From positions 558,001 to 622,000 of the forward strand of contig NZ_NIRS01000002.1 of assembly GCF_002934665.1 (NCBI RefSeq): 64,000 nucleotides of DNA, written 5' to 3'. Under the pieces are notes generated by a model. It was not told the DNA's origin. It searched no databases and saw only the letters and a list, made by a program, of their open reading frames with translations. Positions 54,705-62,857 of this stretch are shown here, one piece after another; positions within the stretch are counted from its first letter, which is position 1; the number at the start of each line of letters is the position of its first letter. Position numbers and translations under genes: made by a program. Source of the stretch: Pseudomonas laurylsulfatiphila (GTDB taxonomy: Bacteria; Pseudomonadota; Gammaproteobacteria; Pseudomonadales; Pseudomonadaceae).

Positions 54705-55661
54705 TCAGATCGACGGCAGGTAGGCCATCTCGTGTGACTCGCCCATCAGCAGCGGACGATTGAGTTTCGCACAGCTGCGCAGGTAGTCGGCCACCAGGGT
54801 AATCCGCTTGAGGTTGCGCAGGTCCTCACAATAGTACAACCAGAATTGCCGGGTGACCTCCACCTGATCCGGCAGCACCTCGCACAGGCGCGGGTCGGGT
54901 CCGGCGAGGAAGCAAGGCAGGATCGCCAGCGCACGCCCTTCCAGTGCCGCATGGTACTGGGCGACCACGCTGGTGCTGCGCAGGCGGCTGTGCGCGCCGA
55001 GCATCAGGTCGCTCAGGTAGAGCAGCTTGAAGCTGAAGGCCAGATCCTCGACGTAGGTCACGAACGGGTGGCCGGCCAGGTCCTCGCGACAGCCGATCGG
55101 CGGATGATTGGCCAGGTACTCCGGCGTCGCATACAGGCGCAGGCGAAAGTCGCACAGCCGCGAGCACACATAGGGACCGCGCTCGGGCCGTTCCAGGGTG
55201 ATGGCGATGTCCGCCTCACGCCGTGACAGGTTGACGAAGTGCGGGACCGGCAGAATATCCGCCGAGATATGCGGGTAGTGCTCGAGGAAGTGGCTCATCT
55301 GCGCCGCGATGAAACAGGAACCGAAGGCTTCGGTACAGCCGATGCGCAGGTGCCCGGCGTGCCCCCCGGTGGTGCCGAAAACCTGCTCGCAGGCTACCAG
55401 CAACGTACTTTCCAGGGATTCGGCGTGGCCGACCAGACGCTGCCCCTCCACGGTCAGGACGAAGCCTGCGGTGCGCGATTTCTCGAACAACATGGCGCCC
55501 AGGCTCTGCTCCAGGGCGCGGATACGTCGCGCTACCGTGGTGTAGTCCACCCCCAGGCGGCGGGCTGCACCGCTGGCGGTACGGGCACGGGCGACCTCGA
55601 GGAAGAAGCGCATGTCGTCCCAGTTCAAGTGACCTTGCGTTGTACTGATTTGCATATTCAT
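54705..55661 (-). CDS. LysR-family regulator, twin copy B
   Basis: About 318 residues, almost the same protein as at 37175-38131. The HTH region DDMRFFLEVARARTASGAARRLGVDYTTVARRIRALE and the effector domain align end to end with only scattered substitutions. The ATG at 55661 (MNMQISTT) has AGGAAAG upstream; the open frame continues to 55736 without a better start. It lies upstream of the AraC gene and downstream of the acyl-CoA dehydrogenase at 55747, all leftward. Its specificity probably overlaps that of copy A. Confidence 0.92.
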   Translation of the reverse strand: MNMQISTTQGHLNWDDMRFFLEVARARTASGAARRLGVDYTTVARRIRALEQSLGAMLFEKSRTAGFVLTVEGQRLVGHAESLESTLLVACEQVFGTTGGHAGHLRIGCTEAFGSCFIAAQMSHFLEHYPHISADILPVPHFVNLSRREADIAITLERPERGPYVCSRLCDFRLRLYATPEYLANHPPIGCREDLAGHPFVTYVEDLAFSFKLLYLSDLMLGAHSRLRSTSVVAQYHAALEGRALAILPCFLAGPDPRLCEVLPDQVEVTRQFWLYYCEDLRNLKRITLVADYLRSCAKLNRPLLMGESHEMAYLPSI

Positions 55662-55746
55662 CAGGCTTTCCTGCCGTACTTTGAGAGGGCCAGTGAATAA
55701 AAAGCGCGGGCCAGGTAGCGGGCAGGCGCCGCGCAACGCTCAATCG

Positions 55747-57519
55747 TCAGAACTGTTCGTCAGCAAGGCCATACAGCGGCGCACTGCCGGCGCGGATGCT
55801 GGCTTCCAGACTCAGCGTCCGTGGCAGCAGGCGGGCGAAGTAGAACTCGGCGGTGGCCAGTTTGGCAGCGTAGAACGACGGGTCCTGGTCGCGTCTGGAC
55901 CGGGCCACGGCGGCCATGCGCGACCACATGTAGGCATAGGCGACATAGCCGAACAGGTGCAGGTACTCCACGGAGGCTGCGCCGACTTCGTTGGCATTGG
56001 CTTTGGCCCGCTCCATCAGCCAGCTGCTCAGGCCCTCAAGACGCACCAGGGCTTGCAGCAGCTCGCCGCCATAGGCGCTTTCGTGGTGCAGGGCGAAGTG
56101 GCGGACTTCCCGGGCGAACAGGTGCAGCGCAGCGCCTTCGTTGGCCAGCACTTTGCGTCCGAGCAGGTCCAATGCCTGGATGCCATTGGTGCCTTCGTAG
56201 ATCTGTGCAATGCGCACATCACGGACCAATTGTTCCTGGCCCCATTCGCGTATGTAGCCATGGCCGCCGAAAACCTGCTGGCCGTTGATGCAGCTTTCCA
56301 GGCCGGTGTCGGTAAAAAACGCCTTGGCCACTGGCGTCAGCAGCGCAACCAGGATCTGCGCGCTATCGCGCTCGCGGGCATCGTCGGAAAACTTCGCCAG
56401 ATCCAGTTGTTGCCCGACATAGCTGGCGAACGCGCGACCGCCTTCGGTCATGGCTTTCATGCCGAGCAACATACGCCGCACATCCGGGTGAGCGATGATC
56501 GGGTCGGCCGGTTTGTCCGGGGCCAAGGCACCGGTGGGAGCCCGACCCTGGATGCGGTCGCGGGCATAGGCGACGGCGCTCTGGTAGGACGCCTCGGCGC
56601 AGCCGATGCCCTGAATGCCAATCGACAGGCGTTCGTAGTTCATCATGGTGAACATCGCCGCCAAGCCTTTGTTCTCCTCACCGACCAGCCAGCCACTGGC
56701 GCCGTCGAAGTTCATCACACAGGTGGCCGAGGCCTTGATGCCCATCTTGTGCTCGATCGAACCGCAACTCACGGCGTTGGCCGCGCCGAGGGAACCGTCG
56801 GTATTGACCAGGACTTTCGGCACGACAAACAGCGAAATGCCTTTCGGGCCCGCAGGCGCGTTCGGCAGTTTGGCCAGTACCAGATGCACGATGTTCTCGG
56901 TCAGGTCCTGATCGCCCCCGGTGATGAAAATCTTGCTGCCGGTGATCTTGTAGCTGCCGTCAGCCTCAGGTTCGGCGCGGGTGCGGATGAGCCCGAGGTC
57001 GGTACCGGCATGGGCCTCGGTGATGCACATGGAGCCGGCCCAGCGGCCTTCATACATCGGTGGCAGATAAAGGTTTTTCAGGGCGTCGCTGGCGTGGGCG
57101 TCCAGCGCCAGGCAGGCACCGGAACTCAATGCCGAGTACAGTGCAAAACTTGAGTTGGCGCCGTAGAGCATCTCATCGAACTGCACGCCCAGCATTTTCG
57201 GCATGCCCATGCCACCGAACACAGTGTTGCCGGACAGTCCCACCCAACCGCCTTCGATGTAGGTCGCGTAAGCCTGTTTGAAACCGATGGGGGTGGTGAC
57301 CCGGCCCTCATGCCACTGCGCGCCTTCTTCGTCGCCGCTGCGATTGAGGGGCGCAATCAGGTGCGAGGTGACTTTTGCCGCCTCCTCAAGAATGGCGTCT
57401 GCCGTATCGGTGTCGATGCTGTCGGCCAACGCCGGCAGGCGCGCCCACATGGCCGGCGCATCGAACACTTCGTGCAGCACAAAGCGCATGTCGCGCAGCG
57501 GGGCTTTGAATTCGGGCAT
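55747..57519 (-). CDS. Long acyl-CoA dehydrogenase, DmdC/FadE-like
   Basis: 590 residues, about 200 longer than standard ACADs; this length class includes DmdC (methylmercaptopropionyl-CoA dehydrogenase) and AcdH-like enzymes. The FAD/substrate region is GSMCITEAHAGTDLGLIRTRA, then ITGSKIFITGGDQDL and MGIKASATCVMNFDGA. IQGRAPTGALAPDKPADPIIAHPDVRRML fits the long class, and the catalytic Glu region is VRDVRIAQIYEGTNGIQALDLLG. The C-terminal extension is helical. It lies downstream of an acyl-CoA ligase in the same leftward unit, so the two act in sequence. The substrate chain is unknown. Confidence 0.9.
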   Translation of the reverse strand: MPEFKAPLRDMRFVLHEVFDAPAMWARLPALADSIDTDTADAILEEAAKVTSHLIAPLNRSGDEEGAQWHEGRVTTPIGFKQAYATYIEGGWVGLSGNTVFGGMGMPKMLGVQFDEMLYGANSSFALYSALSSGACLALDAHASDALKNLYLPPMYEGRWAGSMCITEAHAGTDLGLIRTRAEPEADGSYKITGSKIFITGGDQDLTENIVHLVLAKLPNAPAGPKGISLFVVPKVLVNTDGSLGAANAVSCGSIEHKMGIKASATCVMNFDGASGWLVGEENKGLAAMFTMMNYERLSIGIQGIGCAEASYQSAVAYARDRIQGRAPTGALAPDKPADPIIAHPDVRRMLLGMKAMTEGGRAFASYVGQQLDLAKFSDDARERDSAQILVALLTPVAKAFFTDTGLESCINGQQVFGGHGYIREWGQEQLVRDVRIAQIYEGTNGIQALDLLGRKVLANEGAALHLFAREVRHFALHHESAYGGELLQALVRLEGLSSWLMERAKANANEVGAASVEYLHLFGYVAYAYMWSRMAAVARSRRDQDPSFYAAKLATAEFYFARLLPRTLSLEASIRAGSAPLYGLADEQF

Positions 57520-57588
57520 AACGTAAACCTCGTTGGGACGGTTGTGTCATGGGCAGGGCATAGCCGAATTCGGCCTGCACGAACCCGC

Positions 57589-57613
57589 AGCAGCAGGTCA
57601 AACACCTGCTGCT
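57589..57613 (-). terminator. Hairpin between acyl-CoA ligase and dehydrogenase genes
   Basis: AGCAGCAGGT (57589-57598) and ACCTGCTGCT (57604-57613) with a five-base loop, 25 bp past the ligase stop. There is no T run on the minus strand, so partial attenuation within the unit is more likely than full termination. Confidence 0.45.
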
Positions 57614-57637
57614 CGATGGATGCAATGTCAGATGGGG

Positions 57638-59260
57638 TTAGAGCGCCTTGGCCCGGTCGCGCAACACATACTTCTGGATCTTGCCTGTGGAAGTCTTTGG
57701 CAAGAGCGTGAAGATCACTGTGCGCGGGACTTTGAATCCGGCCAGGTGCTCACGGCAGAAGCTGATGATGTCAGCCTCGCGAACGCCCTGGTGATCAGCC
57801 TTCAAGGTGACGAAGGCGCAGGGCGTTTCGCCCCATTTCTCATCGGGACGGGCGACCACGGCAGCTTCCATCACACCCGGGTGGCGATAGAGCACCCCTT
57901 CAAGCTCGATGGTGGAAATGTTCTCGCCGCCCGAGATGATGATGTCCTTGAGCCGGTCCTTGATTTCGACGTAACCGTCAGGATGCCAGACTGCCAGGTC
58001 ACCGGTGTGGAACCAGCCGCCTTCGAACGCTTCGGCAGTGGCGGTCGGGTTCTTCAGGTAGCCCTTCATGACGGTGTTACCGCGCAGGAAGATCTCGCCG
58101 ATAGTCTGGCCGTCACGCGGGGTGGGCTCCAGCGTTGTGCAATCGCCGACCATCAAGCCCTCCAGCGTCGGGTAGCGCACGCCCTGTCGCGACTTGATCT
58201 GCGCCCTCTCCTCCAGAGAAAAACCATCCCATTCGGCGTGCCAGGCGCAGACCGTCACTGGGCCATAGGTTTCGGTCAGGCCAAACACGTGAGTGACCTT
58301 GATGCCCATCTCTTCGACGGCACCGATGACTTTGGCCGGTGGAGCAGCGCCCGCGACCAAGGCATTGACCGGGTGATCGATGGCCGCTTTCGCCGATTCT
58401 GGCATGTTCACCAGTGCATTGAGCACGATCGGTGCGCCGCACAGGTGAGTGACCTGATGCTCGCGGATCAGCGTGAGGATTTTCTGCGGATCGACCCGGC
58501 GCAGAAAAACGTGCACACCCGCCAGCGCGGTGATGGTCCATGGGTAGCACCAGCCATTGCAATGGAACATCGGCAGGGTCCAGAGGTACACCGGATGGTT
58601 GCCTATGGCCCAGGTCATCTGGTTGCCCAATGCGCTCAGGTAAGCGCCGCGATGGTGGTAAACCACGCCCTTGGGGTTGCCGGTGGTGCCTGAAGTGTAA
58701 TTCAGCGAAATGGCCTGCCACTCGTCGCCCGGCCATTGCCAGTCGAATGCCGGGTCGCCTTCGGCCAACAGCGCTTCGTAGTCCAGGTCGCTCGCGGCCT
58801 GGCCTTCACCGTATTCCGGGTCATTGACGTCGATCACCAAAGGCGGGTGATCGAGCATGCCAAGCGCCGCCTGGATCACATCATGGAACTCGCGGTCGGT
58901 AATCAACACCTTGGCTTCGCCATGCTGCAGCATGAATGCGATCGCCTCGGCATCGAGGCGGACGTTGAGCGGGTTGAGCACGGCGCCGATCATTGGCACA
59001 CCGAAATGCACTTCAAGCATCTCGGGAATGTTGGGCAGCATCACCGCCACCGTGTCGTCCTTGCCGATACCGCGACCGGCCAACGCCGAGGCCAGGCGTC
59101 GGCAACGGGTGTAGGTCTGCACCCAGGTACGGCGAATCGAACCGTGGATTACGGCGAGGTGATCGGGGTAAGTGCTGGCGGTGCGCTCGATGAAACTCAG
59201 CGGAGACAAGGCAATGTGGTTAACAGCCGAAGGGCCTAGGCCTTGGTCATAGATAGACAT
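57638..59260 (-). CDS. Acyl-CoA synthetase, DmdB/medium-chain type
   Basis: 540 residues of the ANL superfamily: SLNYTSGTTGNPKGVVYHHRG as the P-loop, HVFGLTETYGPVT, FHTGDLAVWHPDGYVEIKDRLKDIIISGGENIS, and the catalytic Lys in LLPKTSTGKIQKYVLRD. This is the long- or medium-chain acyl-CoA ligase group, which includes DmdB. It feeds the dehydrogenase at 55747. It is divergent from the FixL/FixJ-like genes at 59491, which probably control it. Confidence 0.92.
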   Translation of the reverse strand: MSIYDQGLGPSAVNHIALSPLSFIERTASTYPDHLAVIHGSIRRTWVQTYTRCRRLASALAGRGIGKDDTVAVMLPNIPEMLEVHFGVPMIGAVLNPLNVRLDAEAIAFMLQHGEAKVLITDREFHDVIQAALGMLDHPPLVIDVNDPEYGEGQAASDLDYEALLAEGDPAFDWQWPGDEWQAISLNYTSGTTGNPKGVVYHHRGAYLSALGNQMTWAIGNHPVYLWTLPMFHCNGWCYPWTITALAGVHVFLRRVDPQKILTLIREHQVTHLCGAPIVLNALVNMPESAKAAIDHPVNALVAGAAPPAKVIGAVEEMGIKVTHVFGLTETYGPVTVCAWHAEWDGFSLEERAQIKSRQGVRYPTLEGLMVGDCTTLEPTPRDGQTIGEIFLRGNTVMKGYLKNPTATAEAFEGGWFHTGDLAVWHPDGYVEIKDRLKDIIISGGENISTIELEGVLYRHPGVMEAAVVARPDEKWGETPCAFVTLKADHQGVREADIISFCREHLAGFKVPRTVIFTLLPKTSTGKIQKYVLRDRAKAL

Positions 59261-59387
59261 GTGCGGGTACTCGATGGCTGATTGTTAGCTCTATGGTTGA
59301 CCTTCCAGCGTTGTCGCCGGGGTCACCTTCAAAGTCCGGATGACTTTATATAACATCTCGCCTTTGATATGGAAGTAAAACCTATCA

Positions 59388-59409
59388 GATATAGTATTTG
59401 TTCTATATC
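59388..59409. promoter_or_regulatory. Palindrome in the ligase/kinase divergent region
   Basis: GATATAG (59388-59394) and CTATATC (59403-59409) form a perfect inverted repeat with an eight-base centre, in a locally AT-rich 230-bp divergent region. It is a candidate site for the FixJ-like regulator encoded nearby. Confidence 0.45.
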
Positions 59410-59490
59410 AACTTCTTTTAACTCTGAATCAATGCCGCCAACGCTCCAAGGCTGGTATATGCTTGGTTTCCCTGAAAAAGTGGACCCGCA

Positions 59491-61761
59491 ATGACCCTGA
59501 CGCCCGTTCGATTGCACAGCTGGTTGCGCCTGCAGCGCGAGGGTGTGCCTCTGGCCGCCCGGGCCGATGCGTTGTGTCGGGCACTGCAGGATTGCCCTGA
59601 AGTGCAGCGGGCGGTTTACCTGAGCTGGCAGCCCAATGCGCGGATCTACAGCCATGAAGGTGCCGCCCAGCATTTACCGCCGGGACTTGGCGACCCAGCG
59701 CTGGCCAGTGACCAATTGCTCTTCGAGCACCTGGTCGAGACAGGCCGCCTGGACCTGGCTCAAGTCCGTCAACTCGATTGCTGGTTGTCCGGCCGGTTGC
59801 GCCGGGCCGCGATCAGCCATGGCCAGGTATTTGATCTGGCCTTGCAGCCGGGGCAGCCGGGCTTGTTGCTGGTGGAAGTGCGCGAGGGCGTGAGTCTCGA
59901 CTGGCTGGGCTGGGTGCAGGATTTGCTGACGACGCTGCTGAGCAGCGTCAACGGCCTGCTGCGGGGTTCGCCACTGCTGGGTCACGATCCGCAACCGAGC
60001 CTGCTGCTCGATGCGCAAGGTCGACCGCTGGAGTTCAACGCGGCACTGATGGCGCTGCTCGCCGAGAAGTCACTGACCGATGTGTTGGGCTTTTTACCGG
60101 TCAATCATCGGGTGCTGGTTCGTGCTTGCCTGGACCAGCAACGCGCCGTCGAAGGCGTCGAGGCTCAGTTTGAAACGCAGATCCTGATCTGGACGTTCAT
60201 TCCCGATCCCCTGGACAACCGGGTGCTCGCCCGTTGCCGCGACGCCACGGCTCAAGTGCTGGCGGAGCGTGAAGCGAGCACCGCACGACGTCTGTACCGT
60301 TTGATCATCGAAAACACGACCGACCTGATTTCCCGTCATACACCGCAAGGGCGCGTTATCGATGCGTCACCGGCCTCCTGGACCTTGCTCGGTTACTGGC
60401 CCGAAGAGTTGCGCGGGCAAATGGCCCAGGGCCTATTTCACGGCCAGGATCTGGCCGCTCTCGTGCAGCGCGCGCGCGACGCGCTGGAGCAGGATGGTTA
60501 TCACACCATGACGTATCGCATTCGCCATCGCGACGGCCATTACCTGTGGTTCGAAACGGCCAGCCGGGCGATCCGGGAAACCTACACCGGGGCGGTGGTC
60601 GAAATCGTCAGTGTATCCCGGGACATCACGGCTCGAGTGCAGGCCGAGGAGAACAAGCGACGTCTGGCCGAAGTGGTCGAGGCCAACATCGATCCGGTGT
60701 TGTTCATCGCTCCCGAGGGCCAGGTCACTTACCTCAATCCAGCCGCGCGACACATCCTCGGGATTGATGAGCAACAACCCATGCCGGCCCTGACCGCGTT
60801 GTTCGCAAGCGGCGACCTTGCGCGCCTGCAACGCGATGGCTGGAGGCGCGCCGAGCGCGACGGCGTCTGGAGCACCGATGCGCGGTTGCAACCGCCGGGC
60901 GGCGGCACATCGGTGCCGGTGTCGCTGGTACTGTTGGCGCACCGCTCCACTGGCGGCGAGCGTTATTACTCATTGGTCGCCCGCGACATGACCGAGCGCG
61001 AGCTGCGGGAAGTGCAACAGCGCCGTCATCAGGACGAACTGGCACACACTGCACGGCTGGTCACACTCGGTGAGCTGGCCTCGGGGATCGCCCACGAAAT
61101 CAACCAGCCGCTGGCTGCCGTGGTCAATTATGCGAATGCAAGCCAGCGCTATCTACAGACACTGGATTCCAATCCCCAGGCCGCGGCAAGAGTGACCCAG
61201 GGTCTGGAACGCATTACCCATCACGCCACCCACGCCTCCGAAGTGATCCGGCGCTTACGCTCCTTTTTGCGCAAGGGACAGCGTCGCATGCAGGCGCTGA
61301 ACTTGACCGACGTCGCCCGCGAAGCCGTGCGTTTGTGTGCCTGGGAAGCAAGCAATTGCCAAGTGACAATCGAGGATCGACTACCGGATAATCTGACTCC
61401 CGTTTATGCCGACCGCGTGTTGCTGGAACAGGTGCTGCTCAATTTGTTGCGCAACGCCATCGACGCCAACCGTGAGCAACATCCCGGGCAACCCTCTCTG
61501 ATCGTGATGGCCGTGGAGCATGGCAGTGGCGCCTGCGTGGAAATCAGTGTGCGAGACCAGGGGCCGGGCGTCAGCGAGCCGGAACTGGAGCAGATATTTA
61601 CCCCGTTTTACACCAGCAAGGCCGATGGCCTGGGGCTCGGTCTGTCCATGAGCCGTAGCATCATCGAGGGTTTCGGTGGCGAATTGAATGCCCGGCGTCA
61701 ACCTGTCGGGCTACTGATGTGTTGCCGCTTGCCGCTTGCCGGCCCAACAAAACAACAATAG
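59491..61761 (+). CDS. FixL-like cytoplasmic PAS sensor histidine kinase
   Basis: 756 residues without membrane segments. The N-terminal ~170 are a unique alpha/beta region; a PAS-like unit at ~170-265, a clear PAS/PAC at ~270-385 (LIIENTTDLISRHTPQGRVIDASP, then GAVVEIVSVSRDITARVQAEE) and a third PAS at ~385-510 follow. HisKA has phospho-His535 (LASGIAHEINQPLAAVVNYANA), then HATPase (VLLEQVLLNLLRNAIDANRE, DQGPGVSE, GLGLGLSMS). The H-box with EINQPL is the FixL/DctB-like type. The frame overlaps the following regulator gene only if an earlier Met were used. A haem or redox signal is possible but not shown. Confidence 0.9.
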   Translation: MTLTPVRLHSWLRLQREGVPLAARADALCRALQDCPEVQRAVYLSWQPNARIYSHEGAAQHLPPGLGDPALASDQLLFEHLVETGRLDLAQVRQLDCWLSGRLRRAAISHGQVFDLALQPGQPGLLLVEVREGVSLDWLGWVQDLLTTLLSSVNGLLRGSPLLGHDPQPSLLLDAQGRPLEFNAALMALLAEKSLTDVLGFLPVNHRVLVRACLDQQRAVEGVEAQFETQILIWTFIPDPLDNRVLARCRDATAQVLAEREASTARRLYRLIIENTTDLISRHTPQGRVIDASPASWTLLGYWPEELRGQMAQGLFHGQDLAALVQRARDALEQDGYHTMTYRIRHRDGHYLWFETASRAIRETYTGAVVEIVSVSRDITARVQAEENKRRLAEVVEANIDPVLFIAPEGQVTYLNPAARHILGIDEQQPMPALTALFASGDLARLQRDGWRRAERDGVWSTDARLQPPGGGTSVPVSLVLLAHRSTGGERYYSLVARDMTERELREVQQRRHQDELAHTARLVTLGELASGIAHEINQPLAAVVNYANASQRYLQTLDSNPQAAARVTQGLERITHHATHASEVIRRLRSFLRKGQRRMQALNLTDVAREAVRLCAWEASNCQVTIEDRLPDNLTPVYADRVLLEQVLLNLLRNAIDANREQHPGQPSLIVMAVEHGSGACVEISVRDQGPGVSEPELEQIFTPFYTSKADGLGLGLSMSRSIIEGFGGELNARRQPVGLLMCCRLPLAGPTKQQ

Positions 61762-61771
61762 GAATCAGGTA

Positions 61772-62407
61772 ATGGCAGGTGTAACGGAGCACGTTGTGTA
61801 CGTGGTCGATGATGACCAGGGCATGCTCGAATCGACGGTCTGGTTATTGGAGTCAGTCGGGCTCAAGGCCTTGCCGTTTACCAGTGGTGTCGCATTCCTC
61901 GATGCCTGCGATGCAAGCCTCGATGCCTGTGTGCTGCTGGACGTTCGCATGCCCGGTATGGGCGGGTTGAACGTGCAGGAAGAAATGCGTGTGCGCCAAC
62001 TGAACCTGCCGATCATCTTCGTCAGCGGGCATGCGGATGTGCCGATCGTGGTGCGCGCGTTCAAGGCCGGTGCCCATGACTTTATCGAGAAGCCCTACAA
62101 CGAACAGCTGTTGCTGGACAGCGTGCAACAGGCGCTCAGCAACTGTGCCGCCAACCGTTCGGGCAACCAGGGCCACGAAGCCTTGCAGGCGCGCTTGCTG
62201 ACCTTGACCCCGCGGGAGCGCGATATCCTGTTACCGCTGGTGCAGGGTTACACCACCCGCGAAATCGCGGAGCAACTGGGTGTGAGTGCAAAAACCATCG
62301 ATCTGTACCGCGCGCGCGTCATGAAACGCATGCAGGCCAACACGTTGCCGGACCTGGTGGGCATGGCCATCGCGGCACAGATGGTCGATCCGCTGAAGTT
62401 GCGTTGA
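61772..62407 (+). CDS. FixJ-like response regulator
   Basis: 211 residues: receiver with Asp13-Asp15 pocket, phospho-Asp57 (CVLLDVRMPGMGG) and the Lys in DFIEKPYNEQ; then a LuxR-type HTH (LTPRERDILLPLVQGYTTREIAEQLGVSAKTIDLYRARVMKRM). Order and domain type match FixJ/TodT regulators. The ATG at 61772 has AGGAATCAGG upstream and lies ten bases past the kinase stop. Likely target: the divergent acyl-CoA ligase/dehydrogenase unit. Confidence 0.92.
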   Translation: MAGVTEHVVYVVDDDQGMLESTVWLLESVGLKALPFTSGVAFLDACDASLDACVLLDVRMPGMGGLNVQEEMRVRQLNLPIIFVSGHADVPIVVRAFKAGAHDFIEKPYNEQLLLDSVQQALSNCAANRSGNQGHEALQARLLTLTPRERDILLPLVQGYTTREIAEQLGVSAKTIDLYRARVMKRMQANTLPDLVGMAIAAQMVDPLKLR

Positions 62408-62857
62408 CCGGTTGAATCCACAATCAAAAGCAGTCGTTTGGCAGTTGACTCAAGGATGCTTGCCCATCAAAAGCCCACGGGCTTCGGGGCCTCGCTCGGT
62501 TGCAGTCATCACTTTTTCTCCAGACAAAAAAAAGGTTCTTCACGCAATCCCGGGAAACTGTAGGAGCAAAAAAGCCCTGGAAAACATACCCAGGTTCTTG
62601 CAGGCCGTAGGAGGCTTAGCGCAAGAGTTCTGAGCGACTGAGTGCGGTCGGACAGCGACTGTACACCGTGATTGACCCAACCCCCGCGTTTGACATGGCC
62701 TATGTTCGCTAGCGAACAGACTACGCCGCGATGAATCATCCACACTCGTCGGTGGAATGCAGCGCCCGGCGGCGCAATGCCCCGCACACCTGGCCTGGCG
62801 TAGAACCGCCATCATTCCACAAGCGACCTGCCCTGCGCGGGTCGTACGAAGGAATTC
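62408..62857. other. Intergenic region with repeat copy B
   Basis: 450 bp between the FixJ-like gene and the glucan-synthetase-like gene. It holds the ~90-bp repeat (62431-62532) shared with 21328-21426, which contains a 19-codon minus-strand frame described separately. Beyond the repeat I see no gene; a minus-strand 92-codon frame (62509-62787) lacks any recognisable feature. Confidence 0.5.
62450..62509 (-). CDS. Possible 19-residue peptide inside a dispersed repeat
   Basis: The minus strand encodes MTATERGPEARGLLMGKHP and then TGA. GGAG (62521-62518) stands eight bases before the ATG, a standard ribosome-site spacing. The surrounding repeat occurs again at 21328-21426, where a small deletion removes the ribosome site and indels shift the frame. 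I recall similar short frames in other Pseudomonas intergenic regions but cannot verify it here. It may be a translated leader or just part of a repeat. Confidence 0.35.
   Translation of the reverse strand: MTATERGPEARGLLMGKHP

Noticed and set aside
21328..62532. The ~90-bp direct repeats as attachment sites of a 41-kb island
   Set aside because: No integrase, tRNA or mobility gene lies inside, the contents are ordinary Pseudomonas chromosomal genes, and a dispersed repeat family explains the two copies better.
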